Source of the DNA: Chromobacterium haemolyticum
GTDB taxonomy: Bacteria > Pseudomonadota > Gammaproteobacteria > Burkholderiales > Chromobacteriaceae
Assembly: GCF_002081825.1 (NCBI RefSeq)
Contig: NZ_MUKU01000006.1
Location: 1-64,000, forward strand
DNA: 64,000 bases
Direction: 5' to 3'
The first letter of the stretch is position 1, and every line of letters starts with the position of its first letter. This document shows positions 22,082-30,373 of this stretch, in pieces. A model generated the notes under the pieces. That model worked only from the letters and a program-made list of their open reading frames with translations. It was not told where the DNA came from and made no database searches. Both the position numbers and the translations under genes were made by a program.

Positions 22082-22504
22082 GTGGGTATTTTTTTTGCTG
22101 ACAAATCAATTGATGATCTTGCCGTGGGGATGTCGGAATCGTATTCACAAACAATAACAGATTCTGATATAAAAGCATTTGCGGGATTGTCAGGTGATAG
22201 AAATCCTGTACATCTTGATGAAGATTTTGCTTCTAATTCACGTTTTAAAGGCCGTATAGCACACGGTTTTTTGTCTGCATCATTTTTTTCAGCAATTTTT
22301 GGAACTAAAATACCAGGTCCTGGTTGTGTATATGTATCGCAGTCACTCAATTTTAAACGTCCAGTTTATCTTAATGATACAGTGGTAGCAACTGTTACTG
22401 TCTCAGGGATAGATATAGAGCGGAGGCGGGTGACTTTCTTAACCTTATGCACTGTTCGTGGGAAAACCGTTATAGACGGGGTCGCCGAACTATTTATTCC
22501 CTGA
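22082..22504 (+). CDS. MaoC-like (R)-specific enoyl-CoA hydratase
   Basis: 140-residue single hot-dog-fold protein. GLSGDRNPVHLDEDFA contains the hydratase-2 motif with catalytic Asp and His, and RIAHGFLSASF completes it. Such enzymes hydrate short 2-enoyl-CoA to (R)-3-hydroxyacyl-CoA. A GTG start at 22082 has AAGGA 7 bases upstream. Placement between legC and a GNAT gene inside a nonulosonate operon suggests it may supply (R)-3-hydroxybutyryl-CoA for an N-acyl group. That role is inference; known nonulosonates do carry 3-hydroxybutyryl. A FabZ-like or non-catalytic role cannot be excluded. Confidence 0.8.
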   Translation: MGIFFADKSIDDLAVGMSESYSQTITDSDIKAFAGLSGDRNPVHLDEDFASNSRFKGRIAHGFLSASFFSAIFGTKIPGPGCVYVSQSLNFKRPVYLNDTVVATVTVSGIDIERRRVTFLTLCTVRGKTVIDGVAELFIP

Positions 22505-22511
22505 TTAAACC

Positions 22512-23309
22512 ATGAAGATAACATCTATTGCGAGTAAGAACGATTTGCTGTTCTTTCGGGAAGAAATTGAGGATTTGTTTTATTCTTGCTTTGGGCAGCG
22601 TTCTATAGGGGCTGTTTGGGACTGGGCGTACCTTGATAATCCAAACGGTGAACCAATCGTTACACTTTGCCATGATAACGAAAGGCTTGTTGGGCACTAT
22701 GCAATTGTTCCAATGCCGCTGAGTAACGCTTTTCAAAGTAAAAATTCATATATTTCAATGACGACTATGGTCGCTGAGTCTCATCGAAAGTTTGGCTTAT
22801 TTACTATGCTTGCACAAGCCTCTTATAGCCTGGCGGCTGAGAATGGTGTCGATTTTGTTTTTGGGTTTCCTAATGGTCAGTCGACGCCAGGATTCAGAAA
22901 GCGACTAAATTGGATGCTGCCAGAGTCGGACTATGTCGCTACTATCGATAAAAATGAGTTGGAGGCGTTTGTTAAGAAGGGGGGGGGTAAAAAGTATGAT
23001 CTTTTGGGCTTGAATCTCATGGATCAAAATATACGAGAGTGGCGACTATCTCGGCCAGGTGCCTTCTATCAATTTGAAAATGGTGTTGCGTTTAAGGTTC
23101 ATAATGATTCGTTAGATTTGCTTTGGTGGGAATCTCCTGAGTGTTTGTACTCTTTGCCGGATGATAAATTGATTAATTTCTTGGTTTTAGCAGATTCTGG
23201 GCTTCAGCGAAATATAGAGTTTGATTATCAATTCGGAGGGATTGGTCTTTGCTCTTCATTTGATGCTGCTGGGATCAATCGAGAGATGGCCATTTCTGAT
23301 TTGTTCTGA
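22512..23309 (+). CDS. GNAT-type acyltransferase in the nonulosonate operon
   Basis: 265 residues. The N-terminal half resembles GNAT acyltransferases: ERLVGHYAIVPMPL is followed by ISMTTMVAESHRKFGLFTML, an acyl-CoA-binding-like stretch, and then FVFGFPNGQSTPGF. The C-terminal part is unassigned. It lies 7 bp after the MaoC gene and 8 bp before legG, so it may transfer the acyl group made available by MaoC to an amino sugar or nonulosonate. It carries a run of nine G (22979-22987, encoding KKGGGKK), a slippage-prone tract. There is no close match to the LegH type known to me, so substrate is open. Confidence 0.65.
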   Translation: MKITSIASKNDLLFFREEIEDLFYSCFGQRSIGAVWDWAYLDNPNGEPIVTLCHDNERLVGHYAIVPMPLSNAFQSKNSYISMTTMVAESHRKFGLFTMLAQASYSLAAENGVDFVFGFPNGQSTPGFRKRLNWMLPESDYVATIDKNELEAFVKKGGGKKYDLLGLNLMDQNIREWRLSRPGAFYQFENGVAFKVHNDSLDLLWWESPECLYSLPDDKLINFLVLADSGLQRNIEFDYQFGGIGLCSSFDAAGINREMAISDLF

Positions 23310-23317
23310 GCTAGATT

Positions 23318-24490
23318 ATGAAACGAATATTGGGTATGACTTCCATTAGGTCCGATTATGATCTAATGAGCGGTGTTTATCGCAGATTAAGCCAAGAGCC
23401 AGACGTAGATTTTAAGGTTTTGGTTTCGGGTGCTCATTTGTCGGCTCAGTATGGGTATTCCATTGATCTAATTAAAAATGATGGCTTGGATATTCTTGCT
23501 GATGTAGAGACTTTAATAAATGGTGACAGCAAGGCTGCTCGATTGAAAACAGCTTCGGGGCTGCTGAGCGGAGCGCTAGATTTGGTGAAAAATTTTCACC
23601 CTGATGTGTTGATTTATGCCGGTGACCGCGAGGATGTTCTTATCGGAGCAATGCTGGGGGCATTTCTCGATATTCCAACGGTTCACTTTTTTGGGGGGGA
23701 TCATGCCGCTGATGGGCATGTTGATAATCCAGTTCGGCATGCGACATCGAAGCTTTCGACTGCGCACTTTGTTAGCATTCAAGAGCATGCCAATCGATTG
23801 GCGTGCCTGGGTGAGGATATGAGTCGCGTTTTCGTTATTGGGAGTGTCGCGTTGGATAAGTTCGTTGCGGAGCCTCGACTCGATAGAGACGCAACACTAT
23901 CTGGTATAGGTGCTAAATCGCATGCCTTCCAGGGCCCCCCCCTCGCGATCCTAATTTTTCATCCTGTTGATCAGGAACGCCAATTGGCCCCTAGCTATGT
24001 TCGTGATGCGACTGAAATACTCATTGAGCGTGGATTTCATGTCTTGATTGGTGCTCCAAATGCGGACCCTGGAAATGCTCCGCTATTGAAAACAATGCAC
24101 GAATTAGCCCGAGTTCCTGAGGTAACTTTCTACGGTAATATGGCACGGTTACACTTTGTGAATTTGATGCGTCATGCAGCATTGATGGTTGGTAACTCGT
24201 CAGCAGGAATACTAGAGGCGGCTTCAGTTGCTTTGCCCGTAATTAATTTAGGTGAGCGCCAGCGTGGTCGTCTTTGCGGTCAAAATGTTATTTTTTGCGA
24301 TGGAGATCCTGAATCCATTACAAAGGCTCTCAGTCGTATTAGTGATGATGGGTATACAGCGGCAATGCACGGGATCGTAAATCCTTATGGTGATGGTCAC
24401 AGCGAGGCTCGCGCAGTGGATCTGCTTAAGAGGCTCGATTTTGCTTCCATATTCAAAAAAACAGAGGATCCTCTGTATGTTCACTCCTGA
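23318..24490 (+). CDS. legG: Hydrolysing NDP-N-acetylamino-sugar 2-epimerase, LegG/NeuC type
   Basis: 390-residue GT-B-like epimerase. Features include the N-terminal MTSIRSDYDLMSGVYRRL, IYAGDREDVLIGAMLG, VHFFGGDHAADGHVDNPVRH and MVGNSSAGILEAASV, the hallmarks of NeuC-like hydrolysing 2-epimerases. In legionaminate synthesis this enzyme releases 2,4-diacetamido-2,4,6-trideoxymannose from the nucleotide sugar. The G7 run at 23693-23699 and the C8 run at 23935-23942 sit in the reading frame, which is intact. It overlaps the start of the deacetylase gene by 14 bases. Confidence 0.87.
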   Translation: MKRILGMTSIRSDYDLMSGVYRRLSQEPDVDFKVLVSGAHLSAQYGYSIDLIKNDGLDILADVETLINGDSKAARLKTASGLLSGALDLVKNFHPDVLIYAGDREDVLIGAMLGAFLDIPTVHFFGGDHAADGHVDNPVRHATSKLSTAHFVSIQEHANRLACLGEDMSRVFVIGSVALDKFVAEPRLDRDATLSGIGAKSHAFQGPPLAILIFHPVDQERQLAPSYVRDATEILIERGFHVLIGAPNADPGNAPLLKTMHELARVPEVTFYGNMARLHFVNLMRHAALMVGNSSAGILEAASVALPVINLGERQRGRLCGQNVIFCDGDPESITKALSRISDDGYTAAMHGIVNPYGDGHSEARAVDLLKRLDFASIFKKTEDPLYVHS

Positions 24491-25160
24491 ACCCAAAATC
24501 ATTGCTGTAGTGGCTCCACATCCTGATGACGAAACACTTGGTTGTGGGGGAACGATACTCAAGCACGTCGCACGTGGCGATCGCGTGCACTGGATTATTT
24601 TTACAAGTATTTCGACCGGGCAAGGCTTTACTGAGGAGCGCGTACGATCTCGAGAAGATGAGATTGAACGAGTTTCGAAAGCCTATGGTTTTCACGATGT
24701 TCATCGATTTTCTTTTGCTAGTATGCAGCTGGATCAATTGCCAAAATCAGATCTTGTTGGCACTCTAGGAGGGCTAATAAAGAAGCTCGGTGTTCAAACA
24801 CTATATGTGCCATACCGCAATGATGCCCATAGTGATCATGCAGCTGTTTTTGATGCATGCGCTTCTTGTTCCAAATCATTTCGTTATCCTTCTGTTACAT
24901 CCGTGCGAGTTTACGAAACTCTGTCAGAAACTGAATATGGCCTGAAACCTGAGGATCCAGGGTTTCGGCCTAATTTGTTTATAGATATCGCTGACTTTAT
25001 CGATAAAAAACTCGAGATTATGAGTTTTTATGCTGGCGAAATGGCTGAATTTCCCTTCCCTCGCAGCGAAGTCACACTACGAGCCTTGTCACAGCTACGA
25101 GGAAGTCAATGCGGAGCAAATGCAGCCGAAGCTTTCATGCTTCTGAAGGAGATTGAGTGA
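24477..25160 (+). CDS. LmbE/PIG-L-family zinc-dependent deacetylase
   Basis: 227 residues. The APHPDDETLGCGG motif (zinc-binding His and Asp-Asp) and YRNDAHSDHAAVFDAC (second histidine motif) define the LmbE-like/PIG-L superfamily, which removes N-acetyl groups from sugars. The ATG at 24477 overlaps the end of legG; longer in-frame starts lie deep inside legG. The operon position between legG and legI suggests it deacetylates a 2,4-diamino-sugar intermediate or the final nonulosonate, making room for another acyl or an acetamidino group. This is an inference from context; such an enzyme is not part of the core legionaminate pathway. Confidence 0.82.
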   Translation: MFTPEPKIIAVVAPHPDDETLGCGGTILKHVARGDRVHWIIFTSISTGQGFTEERVRSREDEIERVSKAYGFHDVHRFSFASMQLDQLPKSDLVGTLGGLIKKLGVQTLYVPYRNDAHSDHAAVFDACASCSKSFRYPSVTSVRVYETLSETEYGLKPEDPGFRPNLFIDIADFIDKKLEIMSFYAGEMAEFPFPRSEVTLRALSQLRGSQCGANAAEAFMLLKEIE

Positions 25161-26230
25161 AATCGAACTATGTCTATATAATTGCAGAGGCTGGTGTCAA
25201 TCATAATGGTAGTCTTGAGCTGGCACGCAAACTGGTAGATTGTGCAGCTATGGCAGGCGCAGATGCTGTTAAATTTCAAACGTTTGATGCAAAAAAATTA
25301 GCTACTAATTCGGCTCCAAAAGCAAGTTATCAAAAAAAGACTACAGATGCATCAAAATCCCAGTTGGAGATGTTACATAAGCTCGAGTTGCCACGTGATT
25401 GGCATCATGAGCTGCGTGAGTATGCCTATACGAAAGGTATCCAGTTTTTATCTACGGCTTTTGACATTGGCAGCCTTCACTTTTTAGAAGGGCTTGATAT
25501 GCCCTTTTATAAGGTTCCGTCTGGAGAGCTAACTAATGGGCCATTGCTTTGGCAGTTCGCTCGGCAGCGTCGGCCTCTGGTAGTTTCAACGGGCATGGCG
25601 ACGATTTCAGAAGTAGAGCAGGCGTTGGCGGTCATTGCGCATGCTTTTAACGTCGATCGGGAGCCGCTGAGCGAGGCGGAAGTATGGGAGGGGTGGAGCA
25701 AACCGGCTTGGCGTGAGTCCTTACAGGGGCGAGTGACGCTACTGCATTGTACATCGCAGTATCCTACGCCGATGGCTGAAGTCAATCTAAAAGCCATGGA
25801 TTCCTTGTGTGTTTTTGGACTCCCAGTTGGTTATTCCGATCACACAGAAGGTGTCCTGATTCCTGCGGCGGCTGTTGCTCGAGGAGCAGTTCTGATAGAA
25901 AAGCATTTTACGTTGGACCGTTCCCTGCCAGGTCCGGATCACCGAGCTTCACTGGAGCCTGATGAGTTGGCACTTATGGTGAGCCAGATTCGTCAGCTGC
26001 AAGATGCTATGGGAGATGGGGCCAAGTGTCCTCAGCCCAGTGAATGGAGTTCGCGTCAGGCTGCTCGCCAGCAAGTTGTGGCGGCCAGGGCGATCGAAGA
26101 GGGAAGTATCCTGACACGTGATGATTTAACGACTTCGCGCTGCGGCAGAGGCATGATGCCAAATGTTCTCTGGGAATTGGTTGGCTTGCGTTGTCCGCGC
26201 GCATATGAACAAGGCGAAGTTATTGAGTGA
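25157..26230 (+). CDS. legI: Legionaminic/nonulosonic acid synthase (NeuB family)
   Basis: 357-residue enzyme that condenses phosphoenolpyruvate with an amino-sugar to form a nine-carbon acid. The N terminus IAEAGVNHNGSLELARKLVD, the FYKVPSGELTNG and STGMATISE blocks, GYSDHTEG, and the C-terminal SAF (antifreeze-like) domain from about residue 290 are all present. The GTG start at 25157 overlaps the previous stop, with AAGGAG upstream. The GYSDHTEG and IEKHFTLDR motifs are shared by NeuB, LegI and PseI; LegI is inferred from the legB/legC/ptmE neighbours. It overlaps the next gene at a TGATG junction. Confidence 0.9.
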   Translation: MKSNYVYIIAEAGVNHNGSLELARKLVDCAAMAGADAVKFQTFDAKKLATNSAPKASYQKKTTDASKSQLEMLHKLELPRDWHHELREYAYTKGIQFLSTAFDIGSLHFLEGLDMPFYKVPSGELTNGPLLWQFARQRRPLVVSTGMATISEVEQALAVIAHAFNVDREPLSEAEVWEGWSKPAWRESLQGRVTLLHCTSQYPTPMAEVNLKAMDSLCVFGLPVGYSDHTEGVLIPAAAVARGAVLIEKHFTLDRSLPGPDHRASLEPDELALMVSQIRQLQDAMGDGAKCPQPSEWSSRQAARQQVVAARAIEEGSILTRDDLTTSRCGRGMMPNVLWELVGLRCPRAYEQGEVIE

Positions 26231-26871
26231 TGAGTGTTCCTTCTATTATTGTTGTCGGCGCCGGCGGACATGCTGTTGCAGTGGCTGATGCGCTCCTGGC
26301 GCAAGGACGGTCGGTAAAGGGGTTTATTGACCCGGCTATTTCTATGAAAAACCGTTCTTTTTGTGGGTTACCCGTACTCGGTGGCGACGAAATTCTTGAG
26401 CAGTACAACAGTTCAGAAGTAATGCTGGTAAACGGAATCGGTGGAGTTGGGAGTACTCAAGTTAGAATGCGAGTGCAAAATCGCCTTCAGGACTTGGGGT
26501 GGAAGTTTGACGGAGCTATTCATCCCTCAGCGCTTATATCGCCGTTTGCAAAAATCGACTCAGATGTTCAAATATTGGCCCGTGCGGTAGTACAACCCAA
26601 TGCACGTATTGAGACTGGTTGTATTGTTAATACCGGCGCGATTATTGAGCATGATGTATATCTCGGTGCTTGGACACATGTGGCTCCTGGAGCCATAATC
26701 TGTGGCGGCGTTCAAGTGGCTGAAGGTTGCCATGTGGGAGCCGGCGCGATCATGAAGCAAGGAATAAGGCTTGGTTCACAGACAGTGGTGGGTGCAGGTG
26801 CTGTTGTTGTACGTCCTTTTGAGGGATGTGGAACTTTGGTGGGTGTCCCGGCCCATAAGTTGGAGGTCTGA
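26230..26871 (+). CDS. PglD/NeuD-like hexapeptide-repeat acyltransferase
   Basis: 213 residues. The N terminus IIVVGAGGHAVAVADALL is the sugar-binding Rossmann-like domain of PglD/NeuD proteins. The C-terminal half is a left-handed beta-helix of hexapeptide repeats (for example GCIVNTGAIIEHDV) ending in GVPAHKLEV. Members N-acetylate UDP-4-amino sugars or O-acetylate sialic acids. In this operon it is the best candidate for the 4-amino N-acetyltransferase (LegH role), with O-acetylation as alternative. The ATG at 26230 overlaps the legI stop; the next gene starts immediately after. Confidence 0.82.
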   Translation: MSVPSIIVVGAGGHAVAVADALLAQGRSVKGFIDPAISMKNRSFCGLPVLGGDEILEQYNSSEVMLVNGIGGVGSTQVRMRVQNRLQDLGWKFDGAIHPSALISPFAKIDSDVQILARAVVQPNARIETGCIVNTGAIIEHDVYLGAWTHVAPGAIICGGVQVAEGCHVGAGAIMKQGIRLGSQTVVGAGAVVVRPFEGCGTLVGVPAHKLEV

Positions 26872-27921
26872 ATGACACGTTGGGAGAAAGCGCTAATCAG
26901 TCCGGAAAGCACTTTGCGCGAAGCGCTGGAGCGGATAGATTCTTGTGGATGCCAAATGGCATTGGTAGTCGACGACTCGCGTAAATTATTGGGGATGTTA
27001 ACTGATGGGGATGTGCGTAGGGCATTGTTAAAGGGTACGTCTCTCACAGACTTGGCCTCAAGTGTTATGAGGACTCGTCCGCATTGTGTCCATGTAGGAG
27101 ACGATCGCGGTACAATTTTAGCCTTAATGCATGAACTCGGAGTTCATCACATTCCTGTTCTCGATGCCAACGATGTTATCGTTGATCTCGAAATGGTTGA
27201 AGATTTTTTGTTGCCAAGAGTGCGTGATGAGTGGGTGATTGTAATGGCTGGAGGTTTAGGAACTCGCCTCGAGGATCTGACGAGAGATACTCCTAAGCCA
27301 ATGCTTAAGGTTGGTTCTAGGCCTTTGCTCGAAACTATTGTTCACAATTATGCGGATCAAGGTTTTAGAAAATTTTACTTCGCGGTTAACTACAAGGCCG
27401 AACAGATAGAGGCTTATTTCGGCGATGGCACAGAATTAGGTCTTGAGATTCGATATCTCAGGGAAAACAAGAGAATGGGTACTGCAGGGGCTTTGACATT
27501 GCTGCCTGAAAAACCTAATGCACCGATTATTGTTACGAATGCCGATTTACTGACTAAGCAAGACTTTGGACAAATGATGGATTTGCATATTGCCTCCCGT
27601 GCTGATGCGACAGTTAGCGCGCGCGATTATGAAATACAAGTTCCATTTGGAGTGATTTGTGAGTCTGGTGGTCGAATGCAGGGTATACAAGAAAAGCCAA
27701 CCCATAGTTTTAACGTTAGTGCGGGCGTGAATATTCTGTCTCCTAATGTTCTGAATCTGATTCCAAAAGACACATTCTTTGATATGCCATCGCTATTTGA
27801 AGCGATGATGAGCCAAAGCTTGCATGTCCGAGTCCATAAATTTAATGGCTATTGGTTAGATATCGGGCGGTTAACTGATTATGAAAAAGCTAATTTAGAT
27901 TTTGAAAGGGAGTTCTATTGA
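26872..27921 (+). CDS. ptmE: CBS-domain nucleotidyltransferase, PtmE-like GlcN-1-P guanylyltransferase
   Basis: 349 residues. The first ~115 contain two CBS repeats (QMALVVDDSRKLLGMLTDGD; VHHIPVLDANDVIVDLE). The remainder is a nucleotidyltransferase with MAGGLGTRLEDLTRDTPKPM, RMGTAGALTLL and FNGYWLDIGRLTDYEKA. This CBS-plus-transferase architecture is that of Campylobacter PtmE, which makes GDP-glucosamine for legionaminic acid. Its presence argues that the pathway uses GDP rather than UDP carriers. The start directly abuts the previous stop codon. Confidence 0.85.
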   Translation: MTRWEKALISPESTLREALERIDSCGCQMALVVDDSRKLLGMLTDGDVRRALLKGTSLTDLASSVMRTRPHCVHVGDDRGTILALMHELGVHHIPVLDANDVIVDLEMVEDFLLPRVRDEWVIVMAGGLGTRLEDLTRDTPKPMLKVGSRPLLETIVHNYADQGFRKFYFAVNYKAEQIEAYFGDGTELGLEIRYLRENKRMGTAGALTLLPEKPNAPIIVTNADLLTKQDFGQMMDLHIASRADATVSARDYEIQVPFGVICESGGRMQGIQEKPTHSFNVSAGVNILSPNVLNLIPKDTFFDMPSLFEAMMSQSLHVRVHKFNGYWLDIGRLTDYEKANLDFEREFY

Positions 27922-27923
27922 GC

Positions 27924-28847
27924 ATGCTTTCAAAAAAAAATTGCTTAGTGGTTGGTTATGGATCAATTGGCTCTCGGCATTCACGCATTCTCCAGGAGTT
28001 AGGCTGCGATGTTGCGGTCGTCAGTCGGCGTGTTCAAGTTGGTCTGAATGCCTATGCGAGTATTGATGAGGCAGTAAGGCGGTATCAACCAGAGTATGTA
28101 GTGATAGCGAATGAAACAGCTTTACACCATGATGCATTGATTCAACTGATCAATGCGGATTATCAAGGGGCCGTTTTAATGGAAAAACCCTTGTTTGATT
28201 CTTCGCGGAAGGTTCCAAGTCATAAATTCAATAAATTGAGGGTTGCATACAATCTGAGGTTTCACCCGGTTCTTGTACGTCTAAAGTCATTGTTGGCTGG
28301 GCAGAGTGTTTTATCAGTTCATAGCTATGTTGGGCAGTATCTTCCAAACTGGCGGCCTGGAACTGATTATAAACAGTCATATTCAGCCCGGTCTGATATG
28401 GGGGGCGGAGCCTTACTCGATCTGAGCCATGATTTAGACTATTTAATATGGATGTTGGGTGATTGGGTGCAAGTCTCCGCACTTGGTGGGCACATGAGTG
28501 CGCTTGAGATAACAAGTGATGATTTATTTAGTATGCTTATAAGGTTCTCGCATTGCCCCGTTGCGGCGATTCAGCTCAACTATCTGGATCGTAGAGGACG
28601 GCGAGGGATTGTAGTCAATACTGCTGAAAACACCTACGAAGCAGATCTGATTGGAAATAGACTGATTATAGATGCAACTGAAGAATTGTTTTCCGTTGAG
28701 AGGGATGATGCCTACCGCCTTATGCATTTAGCTATGCTTGGGGTTGGCGAGGATTTTAGTTGCACAATTGAGGAAGCAATGACGACCCTGCATCTTATTG
28801 ATGCATCCCGGCAGTCTTCCCATAAAAGTGAATGGATAACAAGATGA
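27924..28847 (+). CDS. Gfo/Idh/MocA-family oxidoreductase in the legionaminate cluster
   Basis: 307 residues from ATG 27924; a TTG at 27918 with closer GGGAG is a possible alternative. The N-terminal LVVGYGSIGSRHSRIL binds NAD(P), AVLMEKPLF holds the EKP catalytic motif, and GGALLDLSHDLDYLIWMLG matches the C-terminal family block. Similar oxidoreductases accompany ptmE/ptmA in Campylobacter flagellin-glycan loci. The reaction is unknown; sugar dehydrogenation or reduction is expected. It overlaps legF by an ATGA junction. Confidence 0.78.
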   Translation: MLSKKNCLVVGYGSIGSRHSRILQELGCDVAVVSRRVQVGLNAYASIDEAVRRYQPEYVVIANETALHHDALIQLINADYQGAVLMEKPLFDSSRKVPSHKFNKLRVAYNLRFHPVLVRLKSLLAGQSVLSVHSYVGQYLPNWRPGTDYKQSYSARSDMGGGALLDLSHDLDYLIWMLGDWVQVSALGGHMSALEITSDDLFSMLIRFSHCPVAAIQLNYLDRRGRRGIVVNTAENTYEADLIGNRLIIDATEELFSVERDDAYRLMHLAMLGVGEDFSCTIEEAMTTLHLIDASRQSSHKSEWITR

Positions 28848-29566
28848 AGCAGATTTGTACTATTTGCGCCCGGGGAGGGTCTAAAGGTGTAAAAGGTAAG
28901 AATTTCAGGCTGCTACTAGGAAAGCCACTAATCGCATATAGTATTGAGCAGGCTCGTGCGTCAGATCAGTTTGATGTAATTGCAGTTAGTAGTGACTCGG
29001 AACATATCTTAAATGTTGCGCTAGAATATGGCGCAGATATTTTAGTAAAACGTCCAGATGAGTTGGCTACAGATAGGGCAGCAAAACTACCAGTAATAAG
29101 GCATTGCGTAGAAGAGGCAGAACGAATTTCCGGCCAGGTATTTGATGTCTGTGTTGATTTGGATGCAACTTCACCCCTTCGCTCAATCGATGATATCAAG
29201 CGGGCAGTTGAAATGCTAAAGTCACATAATGGGCTGAATGTTATCACTGCAATGCCTGCTAGGAGGTCTCCATATTTTAATTTGATTGAAGTTTTGAATG
29301 ATGGAACACCGCGGCTAAGTAAAGTATTGGATCAAGCTATTGTACGTAGACAAGATGCTCCCGCATGTTTTGACATGAATGCGTCTATTTATGTTTGGAC
29401 TAGAGAAACTCTATTTTCAGAATTGGGGCTATTTAATGAAGGGACTAAATTGTATGTGATGCCAGAAGAGCGTTCAATCGATATTGACTCTGAAAATGAT
29501 TTTCTTTTTGTTGAGTTCCTGATGAAGCATACATGGGAGAAATCACAAGGAGGCAAAAGTGAGTGA
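28844..29566 (+). CDS. legF: CMP-nonulosonate cytidylyltransferase (LegF/NeuA family)
   Basis: 240 residues. The N-terminal ICARGGSKGVKGKNFRLLLGKPL is the CTP-binding signature of CMP-sialate synthetases, followed by DLDATSPLRSIDD and SIDIDSENDFLFVE near the C terminus. It should activate the nonulosonic acid to its CMP form for transfer. The start used is the ATG overlapping the previous stop codon; an ATG four codons earlier (28832) is also open. The LegF/PtmB assignment over NeuA rests on the operon context. Confidence 0.87.
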   Translation: MKQICTICARGGSKGVKGKNFRLLLGKPLIAYSIEQARASDQFDVIAVSSDSEHILNVALEYGADILVKRPDELATDRAAKLPVIRHCVEEAERISGQVFDVCVDLDATSPLRSIDDIKRAVEMLKSHNGLNVITAMPARRSPYFNLIEVLNDGTPRLSKVLDQAIVRRQDAPACFDMNASIYVWTRETLFSELGLFNEGTKLYVMPEERSIDIDSENDFLFVEFLMKHTWEKSQGGKSE

Positions 29567-30350
29567 TATTATGCAAGAGCGACCTCTTAGTCATAAAGTC
29601 GTAGTCGTAAGCGGCGGAGCCGGTTTGCTAGGGCGTACTTTCAGTTTCTCTATTGCTGCTGCTGGCGGCATAGTTGTGGTAGCGGACATTAAATTAGAAA
29701 ATGCTCAGCTAGTAGCAAACGAAATTTGTGCGGAATACCCTGATCGTGCTCTCGCCATAGAACTGGATATTACTAGTAAAGAGTCGATTGCTAAGGCAAT
29801 TACGCTAGTGTGTGAAAAGTTTGGTACGATAGATGCTGTTGTGAACAATGCTTACCCTCGTAATACAAATTATGGTAGGCAAGTCGAAGATGTAACTTAT
29901 GAAGATTTTTGTCAGAATTTAGGGTTACATGCAGGTGGGTATTTTCTTGTAATGCAGCAGTTCTCTGCCTACTTTAGTTTACTGGGACATGGAAATATCA
30001 TAAATATTTCATCCATTTATGGGGTAATTTCTCCTCGTTTTGAAGTTTACGAGGGAACGACCATGACAATGCCGGTTGAATATGCGGCCATAAAGGCAGG
30101 TGTGATTCACTTAACAAAGTACTTTGCACAATACCTGAAAGGTAAGAATGTGCGCGTGAATGCTATTAGTCCTGGTGGTGTTCTAAATCAGCAACCTGAA
30201 GTTTTTCTAAATAAGTATAAAATGTATTGTAGTAGCAAGGGGATGCTAGAGCCCAGCGATATAGCAGGTGTTCTGCTATTTTTATTGTCGGATTCTTCTC
30301 ATTATTTGACAGGGCAAAACATCATTGTGGATGATGGTTTTTCACTTTAA
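29559..30350 (+). CDS. ptmA: Short-chain dehydrogenase/reductase, PtmA-like
   Basis: 263-residue classical SDR. VSGGAGLLGRTF resembles the glycine-rich cofactor loop, DAVVNNAYPRNT holds the NNA motif, INISSIYG is the serine block and EYAAIKAGVIHLTK gives the YxxxK pair. The end SSHYLTGQNIIVDDGFSL is SDR-typical. Homologues (PtmA) are found next to ptmB/legF in legionaminate loci; the exact reaction is unsettled. The GTG at 29559 has AAGGAGG just upstream. It overlaps legF by 8 bases. Confidence 0.78.
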   Translation: MSDIMQERPLSHKVVVVSGGAGLLGRTFSFSIAAAGGIVVVADIKLENAQLVANEICAEYPDRALAIELDITSKESIAKAITLVCEKFGTIDAVVNNAYPRNTNYGRQVEDVTYEDFCQNLGLHAGGYFLVMQQFSAYFSLLGHGNIINISSIYGVISPRFEVYEGTTMTMPVEYAAIKAGVIHLTKYFAQYLKGKNVRVNAISPGGVLNQQPEVFLNKYKMYCSSKGMLEPSDIAGVLLFLLSDSSHYLTGQNIIVDDGFSL

Positions 30351-30373
30351 AATAAATTATTAAAGTAATAAAT

